From Polaribacter batillariae (GTDB taxonomy: Bacteria > Bacteroidota > Bacteroidia > Flavobacteriales > Flavobacteriaceae), in assembly GCF_017498485.1 (NCBI RefSeq), contig NZ_CP071795.1, positions 1,612,001-1,676,000 of the forward strand: DNA of 64,000 bases, in the 5' to 3' direction. A model generated the notes under the pieces. That model made no database searches, had not been told where the DNA came from, and worked only from the letters and a program-made list of their open reading frames with translations. Every line of letters begins with the position of its first letter. Positions within the stretch are counted from its first letter, which is position 1. Both the position numbers and the translations under genes were made by a program. Shown here piece by piece: positions 17,229 to 25,349 of this stretch.

Positions 17229-19856
17229 TTATCTAACAAACCTATAAGTTGCTTTAATTAAAAAAGTATCGTTTGCAGGAACATCAAAAACTTGTGTGCG
17301 TATGCTTTTACTTAAAGAATCGTCGAAATCTTGTGTTCCAGAAGAACCTCTTGCCCACACAAAAAAGAGTTCGGAACCTGGAATGTATTCCCATCTTACC
17401 ACTAAATTTGTTTGCAATTGTACGAAAGAGAAGTCTGGTTTTTCGAAAGAATAATCTGTTACATTATCTCTATTCTCGTCAATTAAAATAGTATCGTTTT
17501 TATCTACAGAAATTTGATTTTCATCAAACAAATTCACGCGATTGTTAAACGAACTTGCAAGTGAATTGTTTACAAAATTAAAGTTAGAATAACGTCCTCT
17601 AGAAATAAATGGTTGCCCATAAAACTGAACCGAAAAATTGGGGTTTAAACTGTAATTTAATCGCAAAGTAGTCGTCCAAGAATCGTTTTCTATGTTACCT
17701 AAAATGTATCTTTTTGCATTTTCGAAATCTTTTGTAGTAACATATTGTGTTTTGTCTTGGGTTTGTTCGAACTCATTGTCTAAAGAAATGCTAAAAGAAT
17801 CGAAAGGTTGGTAATTCATTCTAAAAACATATCTATTTATGTGAAATACATCTTCGTTACTTCTAACCATAACATAACCTAAAGTAGTACTCAGTTTTTT
17901 ACTTCTATCTGATCCTACAAACGCATAATAAAATGTATCATCTGCAGCTCGCCAACGAGGACCGCCTCTTAAAAATGCATTGCTATAAATTTGGTTACTA
18001 CCTCCTACTCCAATTTCTGTAAACCAATTGTTTTTCCAGCTTACTTCTCCTTGCAACTCGAATCTTATTCTGTTTAAATTTCCTCCAAAATCGTAGGTTG
18101 ATGATTGCTCTAAACCAACTTCCATTTCTCTGTAAATGCCTTTTGGAACTTGCCATAAATATTTGCCTTCTGCAAACTGAATTATTTGGTCGGTATTTCT
18201 TAAAAAACCAACATCATTTAATTCTAATTCTGGCGAACGCCAAACAAAACCTGTATTGTATCTCCAATTTCCTCCACCTTGTTTTCCTGCTTCAATTCTT
18301 CCTCCAGTTCCTGTTAACGATGTTCTTGTGGGATCTAATTTTACATAATTTGCATCTGGTCTTTGAAACAATCTGGCAATTGAGGTTTGTGTATCAAAAA
18401 TTGCTTTTTCACTACCAGTAACGTGACTAAAAACGGTATTTCCTTCAACATAAAAATCTCTTTTTCGCCAAGTGTGTCTAAAATCGATTCCACCTGTATA
18501 AGCTGCCTTGTGTAATTCGGTAAAATTACCGTTTAAATTTCTGTTTGTGGCTGTAAAAATACCACCTAAATAAGAGTTTCTTTCATTAAAATCTTTTTGA
18601 GCTCTTGCGACAAAATAGTTGGTTAATGGTTCTACAATTTCTTCTCTTGTATTACCATCTGTTTGTTTTATTTCTGCATATTCGTTGGCGGTAACACTTT
18701 CTAAAACACCAATAGACCAACCTTCTTTTGTTTTTCCAGAAAATTTTGCGGCTCCTAAAATGGTTGAGTTTTGAGGAACATCTGCAAACTCGTCTTTTTG
18801 TAAGTTTGCATCTCTATGTGGGCTTCTACCAATTCTTCTGCTATAAAAAAGATTGTCTCTTCCATTGGCAAATTCGAAATCGAAAATGTTTTTATTTTCT
18901 ACAAAAAATGGTCTTTGTTCTTTAAAGAAAATTTGAAAACCGTCTAAAGCAATGGCTCCAGGATCTGCTTCGACTTGTCCGAAATCTGGATTTATAGTTA
19001 AATCTAAGGTCAAATCGTTGGTAATCCCAATTTTGGCATCTATACCTCCATTAATTTTAAAATCGTTTCCATCTCTATAAGGGTTTCCTACTTCTGCAGG
19101 ATAATTATCGTATTGTAAAACTATAAAAGGTTGAATTTCTAGCTGTTTTTGAGATTTTAAATCTACCAAACCATGCAATTCTCCAGCTTCACTTATATAA
19201 CCTGCTTGGTCGTTAGGAATTCGTTGCCAAAGAGAACGTTCTTGCAACCTAAAAATAGTTCTGTTGATGTTAAAACCCCAAATTTGTTCTTTGTCGTCTC
19301 CAAAACGCAATTGACTGAATGGAATTTTCATTTCTGCGGTCCATCCTTCATTATCTACTTTTGCATCTGTGTACCAAATTGGGTTCCAACTATCGTCCCA
19401 ATTATTTCCATTTTGTGTTACAATTTCTTCCCCCTTAACACCAGCAGCAGTCGTTGTAAAGACAAAAGCAGTTCTTTTATCGTGGTAACTGTCTATAATT
19501 ACATTAACTCTATCACCGGCAAAACCATCTCTTCTCGTTAATCTTTGTTCTATTAATTTTGGATTGTCATCTAAAGCTCTTATGGCAATGTATAAATATT
19601 TCGCATCGTACATTACTTTAAACTTCGTTTGGTATGTTGGTGGGGTTCCTTCGTCTGGATTATTTTCTGTAAAATTAGAAGACCATTCTACCACATTCCA
19701 AGCTTCTTCATTTACAAAACCATCGATTACAGGCAATGTTTTTAATTTTTTAGTAGTGTAAATTCTTTTAGGAAGTGATGTTTTTTCTACTTCTTGTGCA
19801 CACAAATTTAATGCAAAGAAAACACTTATAAGAAGCGAAATATATTGTAATTTCAT
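17229..19856 (-). CDS. DUF5916-type protein with CBM9-like domain, outer-membrane barrel
   Basis: This 875-aa protein has a signal peptide (MKLQYISLLISVFFALNLCAQ). Residues about 38-220 form a carbohydrate-binding-family-9-like domain (LPVIDGFVNEEAWNVVEWSSNF, KFKVMYDAKYLYIAIRALD). The rest matches the DUF5916 pattern of aromatic, alternating beta strands ending KATYRFVR, expected of an outer-membrane beta-barrel. On the minus-strand coordinate, CAAAAGTA (19,918-19,925) gives a candidate -7 element TACTTTTG. The role is probably binding or uptake at the outer membrane, but no substrate can be assigned. It is convergent with the RluA pseudogene, with 1 base between the stops. Confidence 0.88.
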   Translation of the reverse strand: MKLQYISLLISVFFALNLCAQEVEKTSLPKRIYTTKKLKTLPVIDGFVNEEAWNVVEWSSNFTENNPDEGTPPTYQTKFKVMYDAKYLYIAIRALDDNPKLIEQRLTRRDGFAGDRVNVIIDSYHDKRTAFVFTTTAAGVKGEEIVTQNGNNWDDSWNPIWYTDAKVDNEGWTAEMKIPFSQLRFGDDKEQIWGFNINRTIFRLQERSLWQRIPNDQAGYISEAGELHGLVDLKSQKQLEIQPFIVLQYDNYPAEVGNPYRDGNDFKINGGIDAKIGITNDLTLDLTINPDFGQVEADPGAIALDGFQIFFKEQRPFFVENKNIFDFEFANGRDNLFYSRRIGRSPHRDANLQKDEFADVPQNSTILGAAKFSGKTKEGWSIGVLESVTANEYAEIKQTDGNTREEIVEPLTNYFVARAQKDFNERNSYLGGIFTATNRNLNGNFTELHKAAYTGGIDFRHTWRKRDFYVEGNTVFSHVTGSEKAIFDTQTSIARLFQRPDANYVKLDPTRTSLTGTGGRIEAGKQGGGNWRYNTGFVWRSPELELNDVGFLRNTDQIIQFAEGKYLWQVPKGIYREMEVGLEQSSTYDFGGNLNRIRFELQGEVSWKNNWFTEIGVGGSNQIYSNAFLRGGPRWRAADDTFYYAFVGSDRSKKLSTTLGYVMVRSNEDVFHINRYVFRMNYQPFDSFSISLDNEFEQTQDKTQYVTTKDFENAKRYILGNIENDSWTTTLRLNYSLNPNFSVQFYGQPFISRGRYSNFNFVNNSLASSFNNRVNLFDENQISVDKNDTILIDENRDNVTDYSFEKPDFSFVQLQTNLVVRWEYIPGSELFFVWARGSSGTQDFDDSLSKSIRTQVFDVPANDTFLIKATYRFVR

Positions 19857-20007
19857 TTATTTGGATGGGTATTTGACGAGGATAAATATGCCTAAAAAAC
19901 AGAAATTTACCATGTTACAAAAGTAAACTTCTATTTTCTTAACAATATGTTAATTATTGTTAAATAGATTGTATGTTTACATTCTTAAAAAGAAATCTAA
20001 ACTACTA

Positions 20008-20038
20008 TTTGTCAATCAAATAAATAGTGGTACATTTG
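20008..20038 (+). promoter_or_regulatory. Bacteroidota primary-sigma promoter of rplM-rpsI
   Basis: TTTG at 20,008-20,011, a 19-base spacer and TACATTTG at 20,031-20,038 match the TTTG / TAnnTTTG consensus perfectly. The L13 ATG follows 59 bases further on. Confidence 0.8.
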
Positions 20039-20096
20039 CACTCCTTTTTTAAGGAAAAAAATCATTTAATAATAAACAAAAACTAATAGTGTAATT

Positions 20097-20552
20097 ATGA
20101 ACACATTAAGTTACAAAACAGTATCAGCAAACAGCGCTACCGTAAACAAGGAGTGGGTTTTAGTTGATGCGGACGGGCAAACGTTGGGTCGTCTAGCTTC
20201 TAAAGTAGCAAAGCTAATTAGAGGTAAATACAAGCCAAATTTTACTCCTCACGTAGATTGTGGAGATAACGTGGTTATTATCAACGCAGAAAAAATTGTA
20301 TTAACTGGTAACAAATGGAGAGACAAATCTTACATTCGTCACACAGGGTATCCAGGAGGACAAAGATCGTTAACTGCAACAGAAATGTTCGAGAAAAATC
20401 CTACAAGATTAATCGAGAAAGCAGTAAAAGGAATGTTACCTAAAAATACTTTAGGAAGTGCTTTATACAGAAACTTGTACGTATATGCAGGTACAGAGCA
20501 TAAACACGATGGGCAAAAACCAAAAGCTATTAACCTTAACGATTTAAAATAA
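20097..20552 (+). CDS. rplM: 50S ribosomal protein L13
   Basis: This 151-aa protein has the L13 signatures WVLVDADGQTLGRLASKVA, the RNA-binding GKYKPNFTPHVDCGDNVVIINAEKI, the HTGYPGG loop, and MLPKNTLGSALYRNL. L13 is an early assembly protein of the large ribosomal subunit. It is the first gene of the usual rplM-rpsI pair; its stop overlaps the start of rpsI (TAATG). A consensus promoter lies upstream. The untranslated leader is about 50 bases and could host autoregulation, but no recognised structure is seen. Confidence 0.98.
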   Translation: MNTLSYKTVSANSATVNKEWVLVDADGQTLGRLASKVAKLIRGKYKPNFTPHVDCGDNVVIINAEKIVLTGNKWRDKSYIRHTGYPGGQRSLTATEMFEKNPTRLIEKAVKGMLPKNTLGSALYRNLYVYAGTEHKHDGQKPKAINLNDLK

Positions 20553-20938
20553 TGGATACAGTTCATAAAATAGGTAGAAGAAAAACTGCTGTTGCTCGTA
20601 TTTATCTTTCTGAAGGAAAAGGTAATATTACAGTAAACAAAAAAGACTACAAAGATTACTTTACAACAGGAACCTTACAATATAAAGTACAACAACCATT
20701 AATGTTAACAGATAACTTAGAGTCTTACGACATTAAAGTAAACGTTTACGGTGGTGGTGTAACTGGGCAAGCAGAAGCAATTCGTTTGGCAATTACAAGA
20801 GCTTTGGTTGCTATTGATGCAGATCATAGAGCTGTATTAAAACCAGAAGGTTTATTAACTCGTGATCCAAGAATGGTAGAACGTAAAAAATTCGGTCAGA
20901 AAAAAGCACGTAAAAAATTCCAATTCTCGAAACGTTAA
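20552..20938 (+). CDS. rpsI: 30S ribosomal protein S9
   Basis: This 128-aa protein shows VHKIGRRKTAVARIYLSEGKG, GGGVTGQAEAIRLAITRALV and the basic C-terminal tail KKFGQKKARKKFQFSKR, which reaches the P-site tRNA. It is coupled to rplM by a one-base overlap. Downstream, 182 bases containing a degenerate repeat relic separate it from rpsB. Confidence 0.98.
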   Translation: MDTVHKIGRRKTAVARIYLSEGKGNITVNKKDYKDYFTTGTLQYKVQQPLMLTDNLESYDIKVNVYGGGVTGQAEAIRLAITRALVAIDADHRAVLKPEGLLTRDPRMVERKKFGQKKARKKFQFSKR

Positions 20939-21120
20939 TATTTTTTGGTTCCTTACCTGTCCTCCTTGAGCGCAGTCGAAAGGTTACTAAAGTATTTTTA
21001 CATCGAGAACTGTTATTATTACAAAAATTTAATATGAAACAGTTTAGCATCTAAATAGTTAAGACTCGAAAGACTACTTAATTATTGATTTCACAAACAG
21101 AAAGTAAACACATTTATAAA

Positions 21121-21939
21121 ATGGCAAACATAAATATTCAAGAATTATTAGACAATGGAGTACATTTTGGTCACTTAACAAGAAAGTGGAACCCAAATAT
21201 GGCTCCTTACATTTATACAGAACGCAATGGTGTACACATTATCGATTTGTATAAAACTGCAGCTAAAATAGAAGAAAGCTCAGAAGCATTAAGAAAAATC
21301 GCAAACTCTGGTCGTAAAATTTTATTTGTAGCTACCAAAAAGCAAGCAAAAGACATCGTTGCAGAAAAAGCAAAAGCTGTAAACATGCCTTACATTACAG
21401 AAAGATGGCCTGGAGGAATGTTAACCAACTTTGTTACAATTCGTAAAGCTGTTAAAAAAATGGCTCAAATCGATAGAATGAAAACAGACGGTTCTTTTGA
21501 TGCATTGTCTAAAAGAGAAAAATTACAAATAAACAGACAAAGAGAAAAATTAGAAAAGAATTTAGGTTCTATTTCAGATATGACTCGTTTGCCTGGCGCA
21601 TTATTTGTAATCGACATCAAAAAAGAACACATTGCTGTAGCAGAAGCTCAAAAATTAAACATTCCTATTTTTGCAATGGTAGATACAAACTCCGATCCAA
21701 GAGAAGTAGATTTTGTAATTCCTGCAAACGACGATGCTTCTAAATCTATAGACAAAGTATTATCTTTTGTAACAGATGCTATTGCAGAAGGTTTATCTGA
21801 AAGAAAAGCAGACAAAGCCGATAAAGAAAAGACAAAAGAAGCTAAAAAAGAGGCAAAAGCAGAAACTCCTAAAAAAGAAGAAGCGAAAGCAGAAGTTGCT
21901 CCAGAAGTAACTGAAACTCCTGCCGAAGAAAAAAAATAA
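21121..21939 (+). CDS. rpsB: 30S ribosomal protein S2
   Basis: This 272-aa protein has the S2 core (NIQELLDNGVHFGHLTRKWNPNM, GGMLTNFVTIRKAV, LPGALFVIDIKKEHIAVAEA, MVDTNSDPREVDFVIPANDDA). I chose the ATG at 21,121 because it opens the conserved MANINIQ; the frame extends 12 codons upstream without family support. The C-terminus carries an extra tail of about 45 residues rich in Lys, Glu and Ala, common in Bacteroidota S2. It is followed after 50 bases by tsf, the usual order. Confidence 0.98.
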   Translation: MANINIQELLDNGVHFGHLTRKWNPNMAPYIYTERNGVHIIDLYKTAAKIEESSEALRKIANSGRKILFVATKKQAKDIVAEKAKAVNMPYITERWPGGMLTNFVTIRKAVKKMAQIDRMKTDGSFDALSKREKLQINRQREKLEKNLGSISDMTRLPGALFVIDIKKEHIAVAEAQKLNIPIFAMVDTNSDPREVDFVIPANDDASKSIDKVLSFVTDAIAEGLSERKADKADKEKTKEAKKEAKAETPKKEEAKAEVAPEVTETPAEEKK

Positions 21940-21989
21940 TTTTAATAATCATTTAGAAACAAATCGTTTCTTATAAAATATTAAGTAAC

Positions 21990-22955
21990 ATGGTAAAAGT
22001 AAGTGCTGCTGATGTTAAAAAATTAAGAGAAGCAACTGGTGCTGGTATGATGGACTGTAAAAAGGCATTGGTAGAAGCAGAAGGAAACTTCGAACAAGCA
22101 ATTGATGTTTTACGTAAAAAAGGTCAAAAAATTGCAGCAAAAAGAGCTGATAGAGAATCTACAGAAGGTGTTGCAGTAACAAGAATTAACGACGACAAAA
22201 CTGTAGGTGTTGCCATCGTTTTAGCTTGTGAGACCGATTTCGTAGGTAAAAACGAATCTTTTGTAGCTTTAGCGGGTCAATTTGCAGATATCGCCTTAAA
22301 TTACGATAACAAAGAAGATTTCTTAGTAGCAGATTTCGATGGTATAACAGTGGCAGATAAATTAGTAGAACAAACTGGCGTTATTGGCGAAAAGTTAGAC
22401 ATAACAGCCTTCGAAAAAGTAGAAGCAGCTTATGTAGGTGCCTATACTCATATTGGAAAAATTGCGGCTTTAGTAGGTTTATCTGCTGTAGTAGATAATG
22501 CTGAAACTTTAGCAAAAGACCTTGCAATGCAAGTAGCCTCTATGGGAGCAACTACATTATCTTACAAAGATTTCGACCCTGCTTACGTAGCTTCAGAAAC
22601 CGAAGCTAGAATTGCTGTGATCGAAAAAGATAATATCGAATTAGGGAGATTAGGTAAAACCCTAAAAAATGTTCCTCAATTTATCTCTAGATCTCAATTG
22701 ACTGACGAGGTTTTAGCAAAAGCTGAAGAAGATGCAAAAGCAGAATTAAAAGCAGAAGGAAAGCCAGAACAAATTTGGGATAGAATTTTACCAGGAAAAA
22801 TGGAAAGATTTATCTCAGATAACACCACTTTAGATATGGAGCAATGTCTTTTAGACCAAGCTTTTATTAAAGATGAAAAGAAAAACGTTGCACAATATGT
22901 AAAAACATATGGTGATGTTGAAGTAACTACTTTTAAAAGAGTTACTTTAGGGTAA
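21990..22955 (+). CDS. tsf: Translation elongation factor Ts
   Basis: This 321-aa guanine-nucleotide exchange factor for EF-Tu has the N-terminal UBA-like helix bundle (VSAADVKKLREATGAGMMDCKKALVEAEG). The exchange signature KTVGVAIVLACETDFVGKNE (TDFV loop) and the later dimer-core segments are also present. Length is as expected for a member with the full core. It is co-transcribed with rpsB and closed by a strong terminator. Confidence 0.98.
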   Translation: MVKVSAADVKKLREATGAGMMDCKKALVEAEGNFEQAIDVLRKKGQKIAAKRADRESTEGVAVTRINDDKTVGVAIVLACETDFVGKNESFVALAGQFADIALNYDNKEDFLVADFDGITVADKLVEQTGVIGEKLDITAFEKVEAAYVGAYTHIGKIAALVGLSAVVDNAETLAKDLAMQVASMGATTLSYKDFDPAYVASETEARIAVIEKDNIELGRLGKTLKNVPQFISRSQLTDEVLAKAEEDAKAELKAEGKPEQIWDRILPGKMERFISDNTTLDMEQCLLDQAFIKDEKKNVAQYVKTYGDVEVTTFKRVTLG

Positions 22956-23002
22956 ACCTTATCTTGTTGTTCTTGCAAATACAAGAATAGCATACATACA
23001 TA

Positions 23003-23039
23003 AACCTCGTTTTCAAAATAATTGAAAGCGAGGTTTTTT
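23003..23039 (+). terminator. Rho-independent terminator of rpsB-tsf
   Basis: AACCTCGTTTTCAA (23,003-23,016) pairs with TTGAAAGCGAGGTT (23,022-23,035), with a single G-T pair, followed by a T run. It lies 47 bases after the tsf stop. Confidence 0.9.
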
Positions 23040-23094
23040 AGTTATTAAAAAATTAAAAAAAAAACGTAGTTTTGCACAACTATCAAAACAAACT

Positions 23095-23802
23095 ATGCAA
23101 TACAAGAGAATTCTTTTAAAATTAAGTGGAGAAGCCTTAATGGGCGAAAGACAATACGGAATCGACCCCAAACGTCTTGCTGAATATGCAAAAGAAATTA
23201 AGCAAGTAGTCGAAAAAGGAATCGAAGTTGCCATTGTAATTGGTGGAGGAAATATTTTTAGAGGCGTAGCTGGTGCTGCAAATGGCATGGACCGCGTTCA
23301 AGGAGATCATATGGGCATGTTAGCCACCTGCATCAATGGTTTGGCATTGCAAAGCGCCTTAGAAGACCAAGGTGTTTATACACGTTTACAAACCGCTTTA
23401 GAAATTAAAGAAGTTGCAGAACCTTATATTAAAAGAAAAGCAATTCGTCACTTAGAAAAAGGACGCGTGGTTATTTTTGGTGCAGGAACAGGAAACCCCT
23501 ATTTTACAACAGATACAGCTGCCGTTTTAAGAGCCATAGAAGTAGATGCAGATGCTATTTTAAAAGGAACTCGGGTAGATGGAATTTACAACGTAGATCC
23601 AGAAAAAGATAAAGCCGCCATTAAGTTTGAAACAATTACCTTTAAAGACGTAATTGAAAAAGGATTAAAAGTAATGGACATGACAGCCTTTACTTTAAGT
23701 GAAGAAAATAAATTACCAATTATAGTATTCGATATGAATACAAGCGGAAACCTTCTAAAATTAGTTTCTGGAGAAAAAATTGGTACTATTGTTGATAATT
23801 AG
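23095..23802 (+). CDS. pyrH: UMP kinase
   Basis: This 235-aa amino-acid-kinase-fold enzyme phosphorylates UMP to UDP in pyrimidine synthesis. It starts [25 protein letters not shown] and shows [50 protein letters not shown] and the C-terminal [19 protein letters not shown]. Length is typical. TAGTTTTG at 23,067-23,074 is a good -7 element directly after the tsf terminator, so pyrH-frr is probably its own transcription unit. frr follows 17 bases downstream. Confidence 0.98.
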   Translation: MQYKRILLKLSGEALMGERQYGIDPKRLAEYAKEIKQVVEKGIEVAIVIGGGNIFRGVAGAANGMDRVQGDHMGMLATCINGLALQSALEDQGVYTRLQTALEIKEVAEPYIKRKAIRHLEKGRVVIFGAGTGNPYFTTDTAAVLRAIEVDADAILKGTRVDGIYNVDPEKDKAAIKFETITFKDVIEKGLKVMDMTAFTLSEENKLPIIVFDMNTSGNLLKLVSGEKIGTIVDN

Positions 23803-23819
23803 ACTAAAAAACTCTGAAG

Positions 23820-24374
23820 ATGAACGAAGAAATTGAATTTATATTAGACTCCGCCAAAGAAGCTATGGACAAAGCAATGGCGCATTTAGAAAAAGAACTA
23901 CGCACCATTAGAGCAGGAAAAGCAACTCCATCTATGTTAGGCACAGTAATGGTAGATTATTACGGTGCACAAACTCCCTTAACACAAGTAGCAAACGTAA
24001 ATACCCCAGATCCAAGAACCTTAAGCGTACAACCTTGGGAAAAAAGCATGCTACAACCTATTGAAAAAGCAATTCAAATTGCAAACTTAGGCTTAAACCC
24101 AATGAACAATGGAGACGTTATTATGATTAATGTACCACCATTAACAGAAGAACGCAGAATAAACCTAACAAAACAAGCAAAAGCCGAAGCTGAAGATGCA
24201 AAAATTGGAATTAGAAATGCACGCAAAGAGGCTAACAACGACATCAAAAAACTAGATATTTCTGAAGATTTAAAAAAAATTGCAGAAGACGATGTTCAAA
24301 AATTGACAGATGCTTACGTAAAAAAAACAGATGAAGTACTAGCTGTAAAAGAAGAAGAAATAATGAAAATCTAG
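23820..24374 (+). CDS. frr: Ribosome recycling factor
   Basis: This 184-aa protein with EF-G separates post-termination ribosomes. The triple-helix domain contains HLEKELRTIRAGKATPSMLG and the C-terminal ARKEANNDIKKL. Domain II holds VDYYGAQTPLTQVANVNTPDPRTLSVQPW. All are in the canonical order. It is adjacent to pyrH as in most bacteria. The tRNA pair lies about 150 bases downstream under its own promoter. Confidence 0.98.
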   Translation: MNEEIEFILDSAKEAMDKAMAHLEKELRTIRAGKATPSMLGTVMVDYYGAQTPLTQVANVNTPDPRTLSVQPWEKSMLQPIEKAIQIANLGLNPMNNGDVIMINVPPLTEERRINLTKQAKAEAEDAKIGIRNARKEANNDIKKLDISEDLKKIAEDDVQKLTDAYVKKTDEVLAVKEEEIMKI

Positions 24375-24422
24375 TATTGCAACACCTGTTCAAAAAATAA
24401 AATCACATAAAATAAAAAAATA

Positions 24423-24453
24423 TTTGCTAGATAATTAAAAAATATTATATTTG
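24423..24453 (+). promoter_or_regulatory. Promoter of the tRNA-Gly/tRNA-Leu operon
   Basis: TTTG at 24,423-24,426, 19 bases, then TATATTTG at 24,446-24,453: a full match to the Bacteroidota consensus, 68 bases before the tRNA-Gly. Confidence 0.8.
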
Positions 24454-24521
24454 CACCTCTCTTAAAATACGTAGAATTCATTTTATTATTTTTTGAGCAA
24501 GTTCTAAACAAAATAATGACT

Positions 24522-24593
24522 GCGAAAGTAGCTCAGGGGTAGAGCATCACCTTGCCAAGGTGAGGGTCGCGGGTTCAAATCCCGTCTTTCGCT
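24522..24593 (+). tRNA. tRNA-Gly (anticodon GCC)
   Basis: The 72-base cloverleaf has acceptor GCGAAAG/CTTTCGC, D-arm GCTC/GAGC, anticodon stem TCACC/GGTGA with loop TTGCCAA, and T-arm with the TTCAAAT loop. CCA is not encoded. Confidence 0.96.
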
Positions 24594-24610
24594 CTATTTT
24601 AAACACCAAT

Positions 24611-24696
24611 GCTGAAGTGGTGGAATTGGTAGACACGCTGGACTTAAAATCCAGTGGACAGTAATGTCCGTGCGGGTTCAAGTCCCGCCTTCAGTA
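24611..24696 (+). tRNA. tRNA-Leu (anticodon TAA)
   Basis: The 86-base class II tRNA has acceptor GCTGAAG/CTTCAGT, anticodon stem CTGGA/TCCAG around CTTAAAA, a long variable arm (GGACAGTAATGTCC) and a T-arm GCGGGTTCAAGTCCCGC. tRNA-Leu genes are common integration sites, and the accessory island begins just downstream. However, I find no second copy of the tRNA 3' end in the window. Confidence 0.96.
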
Positions 24697-24699
24697 CAA

Positions 24700-24731
24700 A
24701 AACCGTAACATTTATTTGTTACGGTTTTTTT
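24700..24731 (+). terminator. Terminator of the tRNA operon
   Basis: AAACCGTAACA (24,700-24,710) pairs with TGTTACGGTTT (24,717-24,727), followed by a T run. It begins 4 bases after the tRNA-Leu. Confidence 0.88.
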
Positions 24732-25349
24732 GATTTTTACACCCAACATGATTCCAACAATTCAATCATACGCATTCTTATATTATACAATAACTCTTGT
24801 CTTAAAAAATTATAGCATTTGCTTTTAGCATTGTTTTACAATCTTATAACAAAGAGAATTCAAACAAGAAACAGTATAAATTATTGCATTAGTCTTTCTG
24901 GGTTAAAACTTCAACAAGCCCTCTTCTTTAAAAGAAAGAAAGCAAAATTCTACGAATAAAATAATGAATCCATTTTAAAAAAAATTATTATTTGATTACT
25001 TCATAAATTATCATAGTTATAATTATTAATTTACTAGCAGATTTAAAATAAAATTACGATTTTAACATTTTTTTATTTTGAAAAATAAAATATTTTTTTA
25101 ATTTAGTCCTGTAATTTTAAAATTGCTGTTCGATAAAATTGCTATCTGATAAAATTGCTATCTGATAAAATTGCTGTTCGATAAAATTGCTATCTGATAA
25201 AATTGCTGTTCGATAAAATTGCTGTCTGATAAAATTGCTGTTCGATAAAATTGTTGAAATTAATTTAAAAATAATCTTAACAAATCAATATAAAATAAAG
25301 AAAGAGTAACAATAGTTATATAATTAACAAAGCTATAAAAAGAAAAAGA
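24732..25349. other. Non-coding leader region of the accessory island
   Basis: This stretch of 618 bases is very AT-rich and has no supportable gene. Apart from the 16-bp array near its 3' end, I see no integrase remnant, no repeat of the tRNA-Leu end and no consensus promoter. It separates the core tRNA operon from the first giant gene. Confidence 0.7.
25116..25259. repeat. 16-bp iteron-like tandem array (7 clean units plus 2 degenerate)
   Basis: Seven consecutive 16-base units from 25,132 to 25,243 all begin GATAAAATTGCT and end ATCT, GTTC or GTCT. A degenerate unit precedes (25,116-25,131) and another follows (25,244-25,259). Spacing is exactly 16 bases, not a multiple of three, so the array is not coding. 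ATCT-ending units create TATCTGATA, a short palindrome at the unit junction. It ends about 90 bases before the first giant gene of the island. Candidate roles are cooperative regulator binding or an origin-like iteron set (inference). Confidence 0.9.

Noticed and set aside
25116..25259. CRISPR array
   Set aside because: Units are contiguous 16-mers without unique spacers, and no cas genes are near.
24611..25349. tRNA-Leu as attachment site of an integrated element
   Set aside because: The island begins 3' of the tRNA, but I find no repeated tRNA 3' end at the right border and no integrase gene in the window. I therefore do not call an attachment site.
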